Shown one piece after another: positions 35,372-43,580 of a stretch of 64,000 bases of DNA. The translations under genes and the position numbers were made by a program. The first letter of the stretch is position 1. The number at the start of each line of letters is the position of its first letter. The notes under the pieces are model-generated. The model was not told where the DNA came from. It saw only the letters and a list, made by a program, of their open reading frames with translations, and made no database searches. The DNA is from Seonamhaeicola aphaedonensis (GTDB lineage Bacteria > Bacteroidota > Bacteroidia > Flavobacteriales > Flavobacteriaceae): positions 248,001 to 312,000 of the forward strand of contig NZ_QRDX01000003.1 of NCBI RefSeq assembly GCF_003386195.1. Direction: 5' to 3'.

Positions 35372-36853
35372 TTAATTTTCCTGATCGAAAGCATCAATCA
35401 TTTTATATTTTGATTTTGTGTATTTATCAGTAATAGATTTCATCAACTTCTGATGAAATACAATACCTATTACTCCAAACAATGATAAAATGGCACAAGC
35501 TATTTCAAAATTTGTAATGAAGTAAAGAAGTGCAAATAGTCCCATTGGAAATAATAATAAAGGAATACCTATAAGCCACTGCACAGCACCAGTACCTTGA
35601 TAATTGAAGGCTGCTTTTTGATCTAAATTTATCTTTTTTCGATTAAATGACCCTCCATACAAAATCACGTGTGTATTCACTCCAATATTATAAATAGCCG
35701 CTACAAAATGTGCTATTAAAACTTTCCAACCAAAATATACATAAGGAATTCCCAGAATAAAAAGCACAACCACACTAAATGCCATTAGTGTAAATTTGGA
35801 TTTTAAATATTGTTCATACTTAATGTTTTGACTCATTAAAAGCTTATAATAACCACTATCCCAAGCTGGGATAAACTGACCAAAACTTATGAGGAAAATC
35901 CCTGTTGAAAAGACCCCTATGAGCATGAAAAACCAAGGCAAATCTTGATAGGTAGGTTGTGGGTAAAAAAACAAGCCATAAAACAAGCCCATTAATAAAA
36001 TCCAAACCGATGATTTGGTGCGTTTGTTTCTCCAAATCATTTTTAAATCTAACTGCAAAAATGGGGCAATATCTCCAAAACTTTTTGTCCATTCTAAATT
36101 AGCTGCATTAACCTCTTTTACTTTTCCTCTTAAACCACTATCTAAATAGAGTTTCTTAATGAGTATATTAAAGTTGAATCCGTATAACACTCCCAAAATA
36201 GCTATAGGTGTTATTAGATAATAAGGGTTTTTAGAAATACCTGTTACTGCTTTAGACATTAAACTGGCTAAATCAATAACATCAAAATAATTTAATCCGT
36301 AAAGTATACTTGTTAAAAGAATTATGGGTAAAAACGATAATTCTCTTTCTGCCGAAAGACTTTCAATTATAAAATTTAAAAAGTTATTGATGAGTATAAG
36401 TAATATTAACATAACCCACCACGAAATAACAACTGATGCACTTGTGTATCCTTTTACTATTAACAAAATACCAAAAGGTATTATAGTAAGTAAGGGCAAG
36501 AAATTAACAAATGAAACCATAGACTTTTTAAGTACATAGTTAACAATCTGACCCCTATTTACAGGGAGTGTTAAAAAGGGTTTCACAGTCATTACCGGGA
36601 GCTTCTGAAAGAAAAATCTAATTAATAAATCTCCTAAAAACCAAAAGAATATTAAACCATTAAAGAATAAGAATGGGTCCGTTTCAGGTTGTTTCCTTTC
36701 TAAATAGAGCATTAACAAAAATCCAGAACTCGCAAAAATCAGTGCTAAATACGAGGCAAAAAAGCCCATGAAAATTTTTATAGCTAAACTTTTTCCAAAC
36801 GAAGCCGACCTAAAAAATGATTTCCATTCTAAGCTTATAAAGTGCTTTACCAT
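35372..36853 (-). CDS. DUF5687 ABC-exporter membrane subunit
   Basis: A 493-aa polytopic protein with about 11-12 hydrophobic segments and a cytoplasmic N-terminus beginning SLEWKSFFRSASFG. This matches the Bacteroidota DUF5687 family, which is always found next to a single-domain ABC ATPase as here. It should form the membrane channel of that exporter. It starts 8 bp after the DUF2059 gene. No peptidase or accessory gene hints at the substrate. Confidence 0.85.
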   Translation of the reverse strand: MVKHFISLEWKSFFRSASFGKSLAIKIFMGFFASYLALIFASSGFLLMLYLERKQPETDPFLFFNGLIFFWFLGDLLIRFFFQKLPVMTVKPFLTLPVNRGQIVNYVLKKSMVSFVNFLPLLTIIPFGILLIVKGYTSASVVISWWVMLILLILINNFLNFIIESLSAERELSFLPIILLTSILYGLNYFDVIDLASLMSKAVTGISKNPYYLITPIAILGVLYGFNFNILIKKLYLDSGLRGKVKEVNAANLEWTKSFGDIAPFLQLDLKMIWRNKRTKSSVWILLMGLFYGLFFYPQPTYQDLPWFFMLIGVFSTGIFLISFGQFIPAWDSGYYKLLMSQNIKYEQYLKSKFTLMAFSVVVLFILGIPYVYFGWKVLIAHFVAAIYNIGVNTHVILYGGSFNRKKINLDQKAAFNYQGTGAVQWLIGIPLLLFPMGLFALLYFITNFEIACAILSLFGVIGIVFHQKLMKSITDKYTKSKYKMIDAFDQEN

Positions 36854-36861
36854 TGCAAAAT

Positions 36862-37263
36862 CTATTTATATTTTTGTGCTATAGCCTGTACTTCCATTCC
36901 CCATGTTTGTCCAGCCATCATAGATTTTTGTGCCAAACCTAATTGTTTTTCAGCTAATTTCTTTCCAAGGTCGGTATTGTAGAAGGCTGTTAATTCCTTT
37001 ATTTCTTCCTTGGTAAACTCTTCCATGTAAAGTTCTGCTATTTTATTATAGATTCCACCTAATGTGGCTTCTGCTTCTTTTAAATAGGCTTCTTTGTTGG
37101 TTTCTGAAACCATCATGCCTAATTGATCGATAGCATTTTCAAATGCTGCTCCAGACCCGGTAAGCTTAATAAATTCAATAGTCTCAATTTTAAAATCTTC
37201 GCTGTCTTGTGCTTGAAGGAATAATGTGAAAATTAGTGCAAATACTAGAATTGTCTTTTTCAT
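36862..37263 (-). CDS. Exported DUF2059 protein
   Basis: A 133-aa secreted protein. I choose the ATG at 37263, which begins a clean signal peptide (KKTILVFALIFTLFLQAQD); the frame extends 13 codons upstream without signal-like character. The mature part carries the DUF2059 helical domain with YMEEFTKEEIKELTAFYNTDLGKKL, a pattern shared by small periplasmic proteins of Gram-negatives whose function is unknown. It is the first gene of the three-gene group with the ABC exporter. Confidence 0.82.
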   Translation of the reverse strand: MKKTILVFALIFTLFLQAQDSEDFKIETIEFIKLTGSGAAFENAIDQLGMMVSETNKEAYLKEAEATLGGIYNKIAELYMEEFTKEEIKELTAFYNTDLGKKLAEKQLGLAQKSMMAGQTWGMEVQAIAQKYK

Positions 37264-37363
37264 AATTAAATAGAAATTTGATGAATACTTGATACAACAC
37301 AAATGTTTGTAAAGCTTTTTGTATAAATGTTACAATTAAATTAAAATTACAGACATACTTCAT

Positions 37364-37371
37364 TATTTTTG
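37364..37371 (+). promoter_or_regulatory. -7 box of the PaaE-like reductase gene
   Basis: TATTTTTG matches TAnnTTTG, 14 bp before the ATG. No TTG at the -33 distance. Confidence 0.4.
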
Positions 37372-37385
37372 TCAAAAATTCTCAT

Positions 37386-38444
37386 ATGTCTTCATTCTAT
37401 AAACTTAGCGTTAAAAATATAAAAAGGGAAACTAATAAAGCGGTTAGTATAAGTTTTAATGTTCCTGATAATTTAAAAGAAGCATTTACCTTTAAAGCAG
37501 GTCAATATATTACCCTAAAAACAATTATAAACGGCGATGAGGTAAGACGCGATTACTCTTTGTGTGTTTCACCCAAAAGTACCGAACTAAAAGTTGCAGT
37601 TAAAGAAGTAGAGGATGGGACGTTTTCTGCTTATGCCAATAAGCAACTACAAGTAGGTGACTCCTTAGAGGTTGCACCCCCAAAAGGACGGTTTGTATTT
37701 GAGCCTAATGATAAAGTAACCAAAAATATTGCCCTTTTTGCTGCTGGTAGTGGTATTACCCCAATATTGAGTATTATTAAATGTGCTTTAGAAGAAGAAA
37801 TTCACAGCAAAGTTATTCTGGTTTATGGAAATAAAACGACTGCTGACACCATGTTCTTAAATGAACTTTTAGAACTTCAGCATCAGTATAAAGACCGTTT
37901 TTCAATTCAGTTTGTATTTAGTCAAAAAGACGAAGATAATGCGCTTTTTGGACGCATAGAGAAAAGTACTGTTAACTACGTAATGAAAAATAAGCACAAA
38001 GAAATTGATGTTGATGCTTTTTACCTTTGCGGACCCGAAGCTATGATTCATACTGTTAAAGACGTACTTACCGAAAATGGTATAGCACAAGACCGTATTT
38101 ATTTTGAACTTTTTAAGGCTGCTAAACCCGACGAGGTGGGTCATGAAACTACCACAACAGATGGTAAAACCAAAATCACCGTAATTGTTGATGATGAAGA
38201 AACCACCTTTGAAATGTCTCAAAAACAAACTATTCTGGAAGCTGCACTAGATGAAGACCTAGATGCTCCATATTCTTGTCAAGGGGGTATTTGCAGCAGC
38301 TGCTTGGCTAGAATTAAAGAGGGTGATGCTACCATGAGACAAAACAATATTTTAACCGATAATGAAGTGGCTGAAGGTTTAATACTTACCTGTCAAGCCA
38401 TTCCAACATCTCCTGTTTTGGTAGTAGATTATGATGATGTATAA
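37386..38444 (+). CDS. NAD(P)H-dependent flavin/2Fe-2S oxidoreductase (PaaE-like)
   Basis: A 352-aa electron-transfer protein with three modules: an FAD domain (RDYSLCVSP near 56), an NAD(P) domain (AAGSGITPILSI near 119), and a C-terminal plant-type ferredoxin with cluster ligands CQGGICSSC near 298-306 and a last Cys in LTCQA. It passes electrons from NAD(P)H to an oxygenase. PaaE of phenylacetyl-CoA epoxidase is the closest named relative, but no paaABCD genes are nearby and flavobacteria often carry it as a stand-alone reductase, possibly for a fatty-acid desaturase or other diiron enzyme. Confidence 0.88.
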   Translation: MSSFYKLSVKNIKRETNKAVSISFNVPDNLKEAFTFKAGQYITLKTIINGDEVRRDYSLCVSPKSTELKVAVKEVEDGTFSAYANKQLQVGDSLEVAPPKGRFVFEPNDKVTKNIALFAAGSGITPILSIIKCALEEEIHSKVILVYGNKTTADTMFLNELLELQHQYKDRFSIQFVFSQKDEDNALFGRIEKSTVNYVMKNKHKEIDVDAFYLCGPEAMIHTVKDVLTENGIAQDRIYFELFKAAKPDEVGHETTTTDGKTKITVIVDDEETTFEMSQKQTILEAALDEDLDAPYSCQGGICSSCLARIKEGDATMRQNNILTDNEVAEGLILTCQAIPTSPVLVVDYDDV

Positions 38445-38462
38445 TTTCTAAAAGACTGAAAA

Positions 38463-39485
38463 TTAAAGTATAGATCTTGTTTTTTCTACAACAACATTTG
38501 GCGGAATACTTCCCGATGCTTTCTCATAACCTTCTGGGTATTTATTTCCATATATAGAAGTAGGGATTGCTGGATATAGATTTTTATCTGCCAACAGCAT
38601 GTAATCATTTGGTTGATTGAAAGGAGCAAAACCCGCATAAGGATGTGTTACTCCCCAGATAGTTATCGTTTTTACACCAAACATGGCAGCTATGTGGCCA
38701 TTCCCAGAATCCATAGATAACATCACATCTAAATTAGAAATTACATCTAATTCTTCGTTTAACGAAAGTTTACCAGCAACACTTGTAACGTTTTCAAATT
38801 TACGTTCAAAACTGTCTAGAATTTCAATTTCTTGCCTCCCTCCTCCAAAAAGAATAATGTGATATGCTTTAGATAATGTTTCAATAACTTGTTCCATTAA
38901 ATCTAACGGATACATTTTACTTTCATGAGCTGCAAAAGGTGCTATACCAATAATCTTTTTAGAGTTTCCAACTATAAATTTTTGAGTTTTATCATTTAGG
39001 CTCGCTTTTTCGGGAAAACTTGGGTTTGATAAATCTATTGTGTAACCAAGTTTTTGGAAAACATCAGCATAACGTTGGTGTGTAGTTTTTAATTGCTCAC
39101 AAATTTTACCAGAGACTAGTGCTTTTTTTTCTTTTCGCCCTTTATCTATTTGAACAAAGGGCATTCCTGATAGAAAAATTTTTAACGTATTACTCCTCAA
39201 AACATCATGCAAATCGGCTAAAGCATCAACTTTTAATCTTTTTAATTCCTTAGATAGCTTATACAAACCAATAATACCTTTGTGCTTTCCTTTAACCTCT
39301 GCGGAAAAAACCGAAACATTAGGTAAATCTCTAAAAAAAGGACTAAAAAAAGATTTTGTGAGAACAGTAACTTTTATGTTAGGGTATTGCTCTGTTAGTG
39401 CTCTTAAAACGGGAACGCTCATAGCTACATCTCCCATGGCGGAAAGACGGATTACTAGGATATGTTTAGCTAATTTTGGGTTCAT
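38463..39485 (-). CDS. Glycosyltransferase family 9 (heptosyltransferase-like)
   Basis: A GT-B enzyme of the LPS core heptosyltransferase family, acting at the cytoplasmic face of the inner membrane. The N-terminal ILVIRLSAMGDVAMSVPVLRAL (6-27) and the C-terminal donor-binding region MLSMDSGNGHIAAMFGVKTITIWG are family hallmarks. At 340 aa the length is normal. The next gene upstream is DUF4254, a regular neighbour of GT9 in Bacteroidota. A role in the lipooligosaccharide core is inferred; the actual donor sugar is unknown. Confidence 0.88.
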   Translation of the reverse strand: MNPKLAKHILVIRLSAMGDVAMSVPVLRALTEQYPNIKVTVLTKSFFSPFFRDLPNVSVFSAEVKGKHKGIIGLYKLSKELKRLKVDALADLHDVLRSNTLKIFLSGMPFVQIDKGRKEKKALVSGKICEQLKTTHQRYADVFQKLGYTIDLSNPSFPEKASLNDKTQKFIVGNSKKIIGIAPFAAHESKMYPLDLMEQVIETLSKAYHIILFGGGRQEIEILDSFERKFENVTSVAGKLSLNEELDVISNLDVMLSMDSGNGHIAAMFGVKTITIWGVTHPYAGFAPFNQPNDYMLLADKNLYPAIPTSIYGNKYPEGYEKASGSIPPNVVVEKTRSIL

Positions 39486-39500
39486 CCATGTAAATGAAGG

Positions 39501-39523
39501 GACCCTGAAACACGAACAGGGTA
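39501..39523 (-). repeat. Palindromic repeat between DUF4254 and GT9 genes
   Basis: On the reverse strand ACCCTGTTCGTGTTTCAGGG plus TC: ACCCTG faces CAGGGT. The core resembles the CTGAAnnnGTTTCAG units elsewhere in the window. It occupies the 45-bp gap before the GT9 start. Confidence 0.5.
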
Positions 39524-39530
39524 GTAAAAG

Positions 39531-40136
39531 TTATTTTTGAGAACGTAGCACCGGGTTTAGCTCGTCATCATTGTACATTTTCATCTGTTTATACACTTTC
39601 ATATACTTGTCTCCTTTTTCTATATCATTTAAAAGCGTATCAATAGCCGTTGATAAATCTACACGTTGCTCCAACAAAACATCAAGTTTTTTTTGGCAAG
39701 CTTTTCTATGAGCCTCAGATGCATCAGTACGGTTAGCTTCTTCATTCATGTGATAAACTTTTAATGCTAAAATTGATAATCTATCAATACCCCAAGCCGG
39801 ACTTTCGGTATTAATGGTAGCATTATCTTTTACAATAACATCTTTATATTTTTCTAAAAAATAACTGTCAATGTATTCAACCATATCTGTTCTATCCTGA
39901 TTAGAGGCATCAATTTGTCGCTTCAAAGTTAACGCAGCCACTGGATCTATTTGCGGGTCTCTGATAATATCTTCATAGTGCCATTGTACAGTATCAATCC
40001 AACACTTTCTGTATAACAAATGCTCAATTAAGCTGTCTTTCCCGTAAGGGTTTTTAAACGGTTGATCTACAGTGTCTATTTTGTGATATTCTTCAATAAC
40101 TTCTTGAAAAATTTTATTGGCTTTACTAGTAAACAT
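39531..40136 (-). CDS. DUF4254 protein
   Basis: A 201-aa soluble, mostly helical protein of the DUF4254 family. Conserved-looking stretches are NPYGKDSLIEHLLYRKCWIDTVQWHYEDIIRDP near the N-terminus and WGIDRLSILALKVYHM in the middle. No signal peptide or membrane segment. Its constant association with a GT9 glycosyltransferase gene (45 bp downstream) suggests a role in LPS core assembly, but no activity is known. Confidence 0.82.
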   Translation of the reverse strand: MFTSKANKIFQEVIEEYHKIDTVDQPFKNPYGKDSLIEHLLYRKCWIDTVQWHYEDIIRDPQIDPVAALTLKRQIDASNQDRTDMVEYIDSYFLEKYKDVIVKDNATINTESPAWGIDRLSILALKVYHMNEEANRTDASEAHRKACQKKLDVLLEQRVDLSTAIDTLLNDIEKGDKYMKVYKQMKMYNDDELNPVLRSQK

Positions 40137-40206
40137 AATATGATATTTTAATGAGCAAATATACTTTAATTTAATAACTTTACTTGAGAAACAAGACTCA
40201 CTTTTT

Positions 40207-40866
40207 ATGCAAGTTCACAACATTTCTAAGCAAAATTCGGTACTTAATACCTTCCTTTCTGAAATTAGAGATAAGAGTATTCAAACAGATGCCATGCGTT
40301 TTAGAAGAAATATAGAACGTATAGGTGAAATTCTAGGTTATGAGTTGAGTAAATCTTTGCAATATAAAACCTCTACTATAGAAACTCCTTTGGGTAATTG
40401 TAATATTGATTTATTAGAAAATGATATTGTTTTATGTTCTGTTTTGAGAGCGGGAGTCCCTTTTCATAATGGCTTACTAAACTATTTTGACAAAAGTGAA
40501 AATGCTTTTATTTCAGCCTACAGACACCACAAGGAAAGCCCAGAAAGTTTTGAGATTATTGTTGAGTATTTATCTTGTCCAAATCTGGAAAGTAAAACAC
40601 TCATTCTGGCTGATCCTATGTTAGCCACAGGACAATCTATGACTGCAACGTATAAAGCGCTTAAACCTTTTGGAAAACCCCGTGAAATTCATTTGGTGAG
40701 TGTTATTGGCTCAAATGATGGGGTTGCATTTGTTAAAAGTCAGTTTAACAATAATACCCATTTATGGATTGCAGCTATTGATGAAACATTAAATAGTAAA
40801 GGGTATATTGTTCCTGGGCTAGGTGATGCTGGAGATTTAGCTTTTGGTGAAAAATTGCAACACTAG
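40207..40866 (+). CDS. upp: Uracil phosphoribosyltransferase
   Basis: A salvage enzyme making UMP from uracil and PRPP in the cytoplasm. The PRPP loop LILADPMLATGQSM and the C-terminal uracil-binding segment KGYIVPGLGDAGDLAFG are intact in 219 aa. An inner motif LRAGVPFHNG also fits. Its last 30 bp overlap the 3' end of the convergent DUF6427-like gene. Confidence 0.95.
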   Translation: MQVHNISKQNSVLNTFLSEIRDKSIQTDAMRFRRNIERIGEILGYELSKSLQYKTSTIETPLGNCNIDLLENDIVLCSVLRAGVPFHNGLLNYFDKSENAFISAYRHHKESPESFEIIVEYLSCPNLESKTLILADPMLATGQSMTATYKALKPFGKPREIHLVSVIGSNDGVAFVKSQFNNNTHLWIAAIDETLNSKGYIVPGLGDAGDLAFGEKLQH

Positions 40867-41778
40867 AAGCACTAATGGCAATACTACTAAAACAAATAAA
40901 AAGATTTCTTTAAACCATTTTTCTTTAATGGTTTCAATATAATTGGTTATTATTATTGATAAAGGTGCGAATAAAAACAAAAACTCACTACCGTTTTTAT
41001 CTGGTGCTTGAAACACAATAAAAAAAGAAATCACTCCAGCTAAGATTATGATTTTAAAGGATGCTCTATAAGCCTTTTTCTGCTTTTTAATATTTTGTAA
41101 ATAAAACACCGAAGACCATGCTCCAAAAGACAATAAGGTGGTTATAGCAACTATGTAAATAATAGAATTGTAACTACTAAAATCATAACTTGATATTGGT
41201 GAAATATTTAGTACTTCAAAAAAACTATTATAACAAACTACTGAAACCCCCATAGAAATAATAATAACTGTGACTACTCCTACAAACGGAATGATCCAAT
41301 GTCTTATATTATTATCTGCATAAAATGCCAACGCAAGAAGAATCAATAAAAAAAATAAAATGGCCCAAAAGTAAAACAACGATGCTATGGAAATCCAAAT
41401 AGCTGCATCAAAAAGTTTTCCTTTTTCATTTCTTTGTGAACGCAGGCTCATAATTCTTCTTAATCCTAAAATCATAAAAAAATTAGCAAAAAGAATATTC
41501 GCATTAAGTGTTGTACTAGGTATTAATAATAAGAATAAGCTAAATAATAATATTTCATAGTTGTTCAACTTGGTTAAACTATTCTTACTAACAATAAAAT
41601 TTAGGAGAAGTATTGTGAAATAACAGATAAAAAGTAATCCCAGTTGTTTAGTAATGTAAAATAACGATAGTGTTTCTTTTATCAGTTCAATTCTAGCTAC
41701 TATAAATGCTAAAAACATGATAAAAAAAACAATAATGAAATTTACTGGCTTAGATTTACTAAAAATACTTGTTATCAT
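40837..41778 (-). CDS. Polytopic membrane protein (DUF6427-like)
   Basis: A 313-aa integral membrane protein with about 9-10 hydrophobic helices and little soluble sequence. The pattern LNANILFANFFMILGLRRIMSLRSQ, followed by more helices, matches the flavobacterial DUF6427 family, which is regularly next to upp. It resembles a small multi-pass glycosyltransferase-C or O-antigen-type membrane protein in layout, but no catalytic motif is visible. Its 3' end overlaps upp by 30 bp. Confidence 0.75.
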   Translation of the reverse strand: MITSIFSKSKPVNFIIVFFIMFLAFIVARIELIKETLSLFYITKQLGLLFICYFTILLLNFIVSKNSLTKLNNYEILLFSLFLLLIPSTTLNANILFANFFMILGLRRIMSLRSQRNEKGKLFDAAIWISIASLFYFWAILFFLLILLALAFYADNNIRHWIIPFVGVVTVIIISMGVSVVCYNSFFEVLNISPISSYDFSSYNSIIYIVAITTLLSFGAWSSVFYLQNIKKQKKAYRASFKIIILAGVISFFIVFQAPDKNGSEFLFLFAPLSIIITNYIETIKEKWFKEIFLFVLVVLPLVLLVLQFFTKS

Positions 41779-41797
41779 TAACTGTTTTTGTATTTTT
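41768..41797 (+). promoter_or_regulatory. Promoter upstream of the DUF6341-like gene
   Basis: TTG (41768-41770), 19 nt, then TATTTTTG (41790-41797), an exact consensus match on the forward strand, predicting a leader of about 135 nt before the gene at 41939. It straddles the 5' end of the divergent membrane-protein gene. Confidence 0.6.
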
Positions 41798-41818
41798 GCC
41801 TCGTAAATATACTAATCA

Positions 41819-41920
41819 TGAAACGAATATGAATTTTCATTGTTCAAAATTCATAAAATAGAATGATTAAAATTTGTATTAGTTACTGAATGTATTCAAA
41901 TTTTTTGAAACGTTCAAAAA
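41819..41920 (+). promoter_or_regulatory. Structured 5' leader with two overlapping mini-ORFs
   Basis: ATGAAACGAATATGA encodes MKRI and its stop overlaps a second ATG opening a 10-codon ORF (MNFHCSKFIK). Further down, TTTTTGAA (41902-41909) can pair with TTCAAAAA (41913-41920), or its 3' part with TTCAAA just upstream, giving two mutually exclusive hairpins before the ATG at 41939. Regulatory function is speculative. Confidence 0.25.
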
Positions 41921-41938
41921 TCAAAAAATTTTAAACAG

Positions 41939-42166
41939 ATGAAAGACTTCTTTTACGCAATACAAGATTTATTTGTTAATGTTCTATTTGCTCCTTTTGA
42001 TGCATTAAGAGCACTAGAATTAGACAACTGGTGGGGTGCCAACACGATATCTTGGATTTTTCTCATTATATTATGTGTTGCTATTGTTTACTGGATGAAG
42101 CAACTAAAAATATTTAACGACAATAACGAAGAAGATAAAACGGTTTCTTCGCATTCCTTTTTATAG
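41939..42166 (+). CDS. Small membrane protein (DUF6341-like)
   Basis: A 75-aa protein with an amphipathic N-terminus (FFYAIQDLFVNVLFAPFDALRALEL), one clear membrane helix at about 36-54 (ISWIFLIILCVAIVYWM) and an acidic tail. It matches the short flavobacterial DUF6341 family as I recall it. Conserved Trp/Asn residues (NWWGAN) precede the helix. No function is known. Its last 6 bp overlap the convergent purD stop. Confidence 0.75.
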   Translation: MKDFFYAIQDLFVNVLFAPFDALRALELDNWWGANTISWIFLIILCVAIVYWMKQLKIFNDNNEEDKTVSSHSFL

Positions 42167-43432
42167 GTCGAAACCAATATCTTTACGATAATACATCTTA
42201 TCAAAATGTAGTTTTTCTATGCTTTGGTAAGATTTTTTTATGGCCTCTTGGTAAGTTTCACCATAAGACGTTATTGAGATAACACGTCCGCCCGAGGTCA
42301 CAACCTTACCATCTTTCAATTGAGCACCCGCATGGAATGGAATGGACTCTTTAATAGTTTCAATTCCAGTTATTTCCTTTCCTTTTTCATAAGCTTCAGG
42401 ATACCCTCCTGACACTACCATGATGGTTGTTGCTGCGCGATTATCAATTTCAATATCAATGGTGTCTAAGGTTCCTGTTGCCATTGCTTGAAGTACCTCA
42501 ACCAAATCATTTTTAAGTCTTGGAAATACCACCTCAGTTTCAGGGTCTCCCATTCTTACATTGTACTCTATCACTTTAGGGTCATCCCCAACTTTGATTA
42601 GTCCAATAAATACAAATCCAACATAAGGTAATTTGTCTTTTTTAAAACCTTCAATTGTTGGCTTTACAACGCGCTCTTCAATTTTACTTAAAAACTCATT
42701 GGTAGCAAATGGAACCGGTGACACCGCGCCCATACCTCCAGTATTTAAACCCGTATCTCCTTCACCAATACGTTTGTAATCTTTAGCGGTTGGTAGTATT
42801 TTGTAGTTACTCCCATCGGTTAAAACAAAACAACTCAACTCAATTCCATCTAAAAACTCTTCAATAACCACTTTAGTACTTGCTTCACCAAATTTGGCAC
42901 CTACCAGCATACTCTTTAATTCAGCTTTGGCTTCGTCTAAATTATTTAAAATAACAACCCCTTTCCCTGCTGCTAACCCATCGGCCTTCAGAACGTAAGG
43001 TGGATTTAAAGTTTCTAAAAAGGCGTAACCTTGTTCAACTGTTTCCTTTGTAAAGCTTTCATAAGCAGCCGTTGGTATATTATGTCGACTCATAAACTCC
43101 TTAGCAAACTCTTTACTCCCTTCTAATTCAGCTGCTTTTTTCTGTGGTCCTATAACAGGAACATGCTTAATTGCTTCATCATTCAAGAAGAAATCATGAA
43201 CACCATTAACTAGCGGGTCTTCTGGCCCTACAACTACCAGTTCTATTTGCTTATCTAAAACTAATTTTTTGATAGCTTCAAAATCGTTTACACCTATATT
43301 AACATTAGTAGCAACTTCGGCTGTTCCAGAATTACCAGGAGCCACATATAACGCATTACATAATGGACTTTGAGCAATTTTCCAAGCAAATGTATGTTCT
43401 CTTCCTCCAGAGCCTAAAACTAAGATATTCAT
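42161..43432 (-). CDS. purD: Phosphoribosylamine-glycine ligase (GAR synthetase)
   Basis: Second step of purine synthesis: phosphoribosylamine, glycine and ATP give glycinamide ribonucleotide. N-terminal VLGSGGREHTFAWKIAQS, ATP-grasp segments LKADGLAAGKGVVI and EEFLDGIELSCFVLTDG, and the metal-binding EYNVRMGDPETEVVFPRL are all intact in 423 aa. It stands alone on the reverse strand. A GTCAT-type repeat lies directly before its start codon. Confidence 0.97.
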   Translation of the reverse strand: MNILVLGSGGREHTFAWKIAQSPLCNALYVAPGNSGTAEVATNVNIGVNDFEAIKKLVLDKQIELVVVGPEDPLVNGVHDFFLNDEAIKHVPVIGPQKKAAELEGSKEFAKEFMSRHNIPTAAYESFTKETVEQGYAFLETLNPPYVLKADGLAAGKGVVILNNLDEAKAELKSMLVGAKFGEASTKVVIEEFLDGIELSCFVLTDGSNYKILPTAKDYKRIGEGDTGLNTGGMGAVSPVPFATNEFLSKIEERVVKPTIEGFKKDKLPYVGFVFIGLIKVGDDPKVIEYNVRMGDPETEVVFPRLKNDLVEVLQAMATGTLDTIDIEIDNRAATTIMVVSGGYPEAYEKGKEITGIETIKESIPFHAGAQLKDGKVVTSGGRVISITSYGETYQEAIKKSYQSIEKLHFDKMYYRKDIGFDL

Positions 43433-43448
43433 GGTATTTATTTTTGGT

Positions 43449-43470
43449 TTCCCGTATTCAAGGGAATGAC
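43449..43470 (-). repeat. GTCAT-type repeat before purD
   Basis: On the reverse strand GTCATTCCCTTGAATACGGG then AA, in which TTCCC faces GGGAA. It lies 17-38 bp before the purD ATG, so it would be in the leader or promoter. Confidence 0.55.
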
Positions 43471-43506
43471 AAATTATTGATTTTTAATGCAAGCATCAAA
43501 AGTTTT

Positions 43507-43542
43507 TATTAGAGTGCAAAAATAGAATTAATGGCTCTAATA
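43507..43542. promoter_or_regulatory. Inverted repeat and -7 box in the purD/CapK-like divergent region
   Basis: TATTAGAG (43507-43514) and CTCTAATA (43535-43542) are perfect inverted half-sites 20 bp apart. Between them, CAAAAATA (43517-43524) is a reverse-strand TATTTTTG, the probable purD -7 box. An operator flanking the purD promoter is possible. Confidence 0.4.
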
Positions 43543-43580
43543 CACGAATATTTTTTATTTACTTTACAAATATTTGTTTT

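Noticed and set aside
37386-38444. Phenylacetate degradation pathway suggested by the PaaE-like reductase
   Set aside because: No other paa genes are present; the reductase is often stand-alone.
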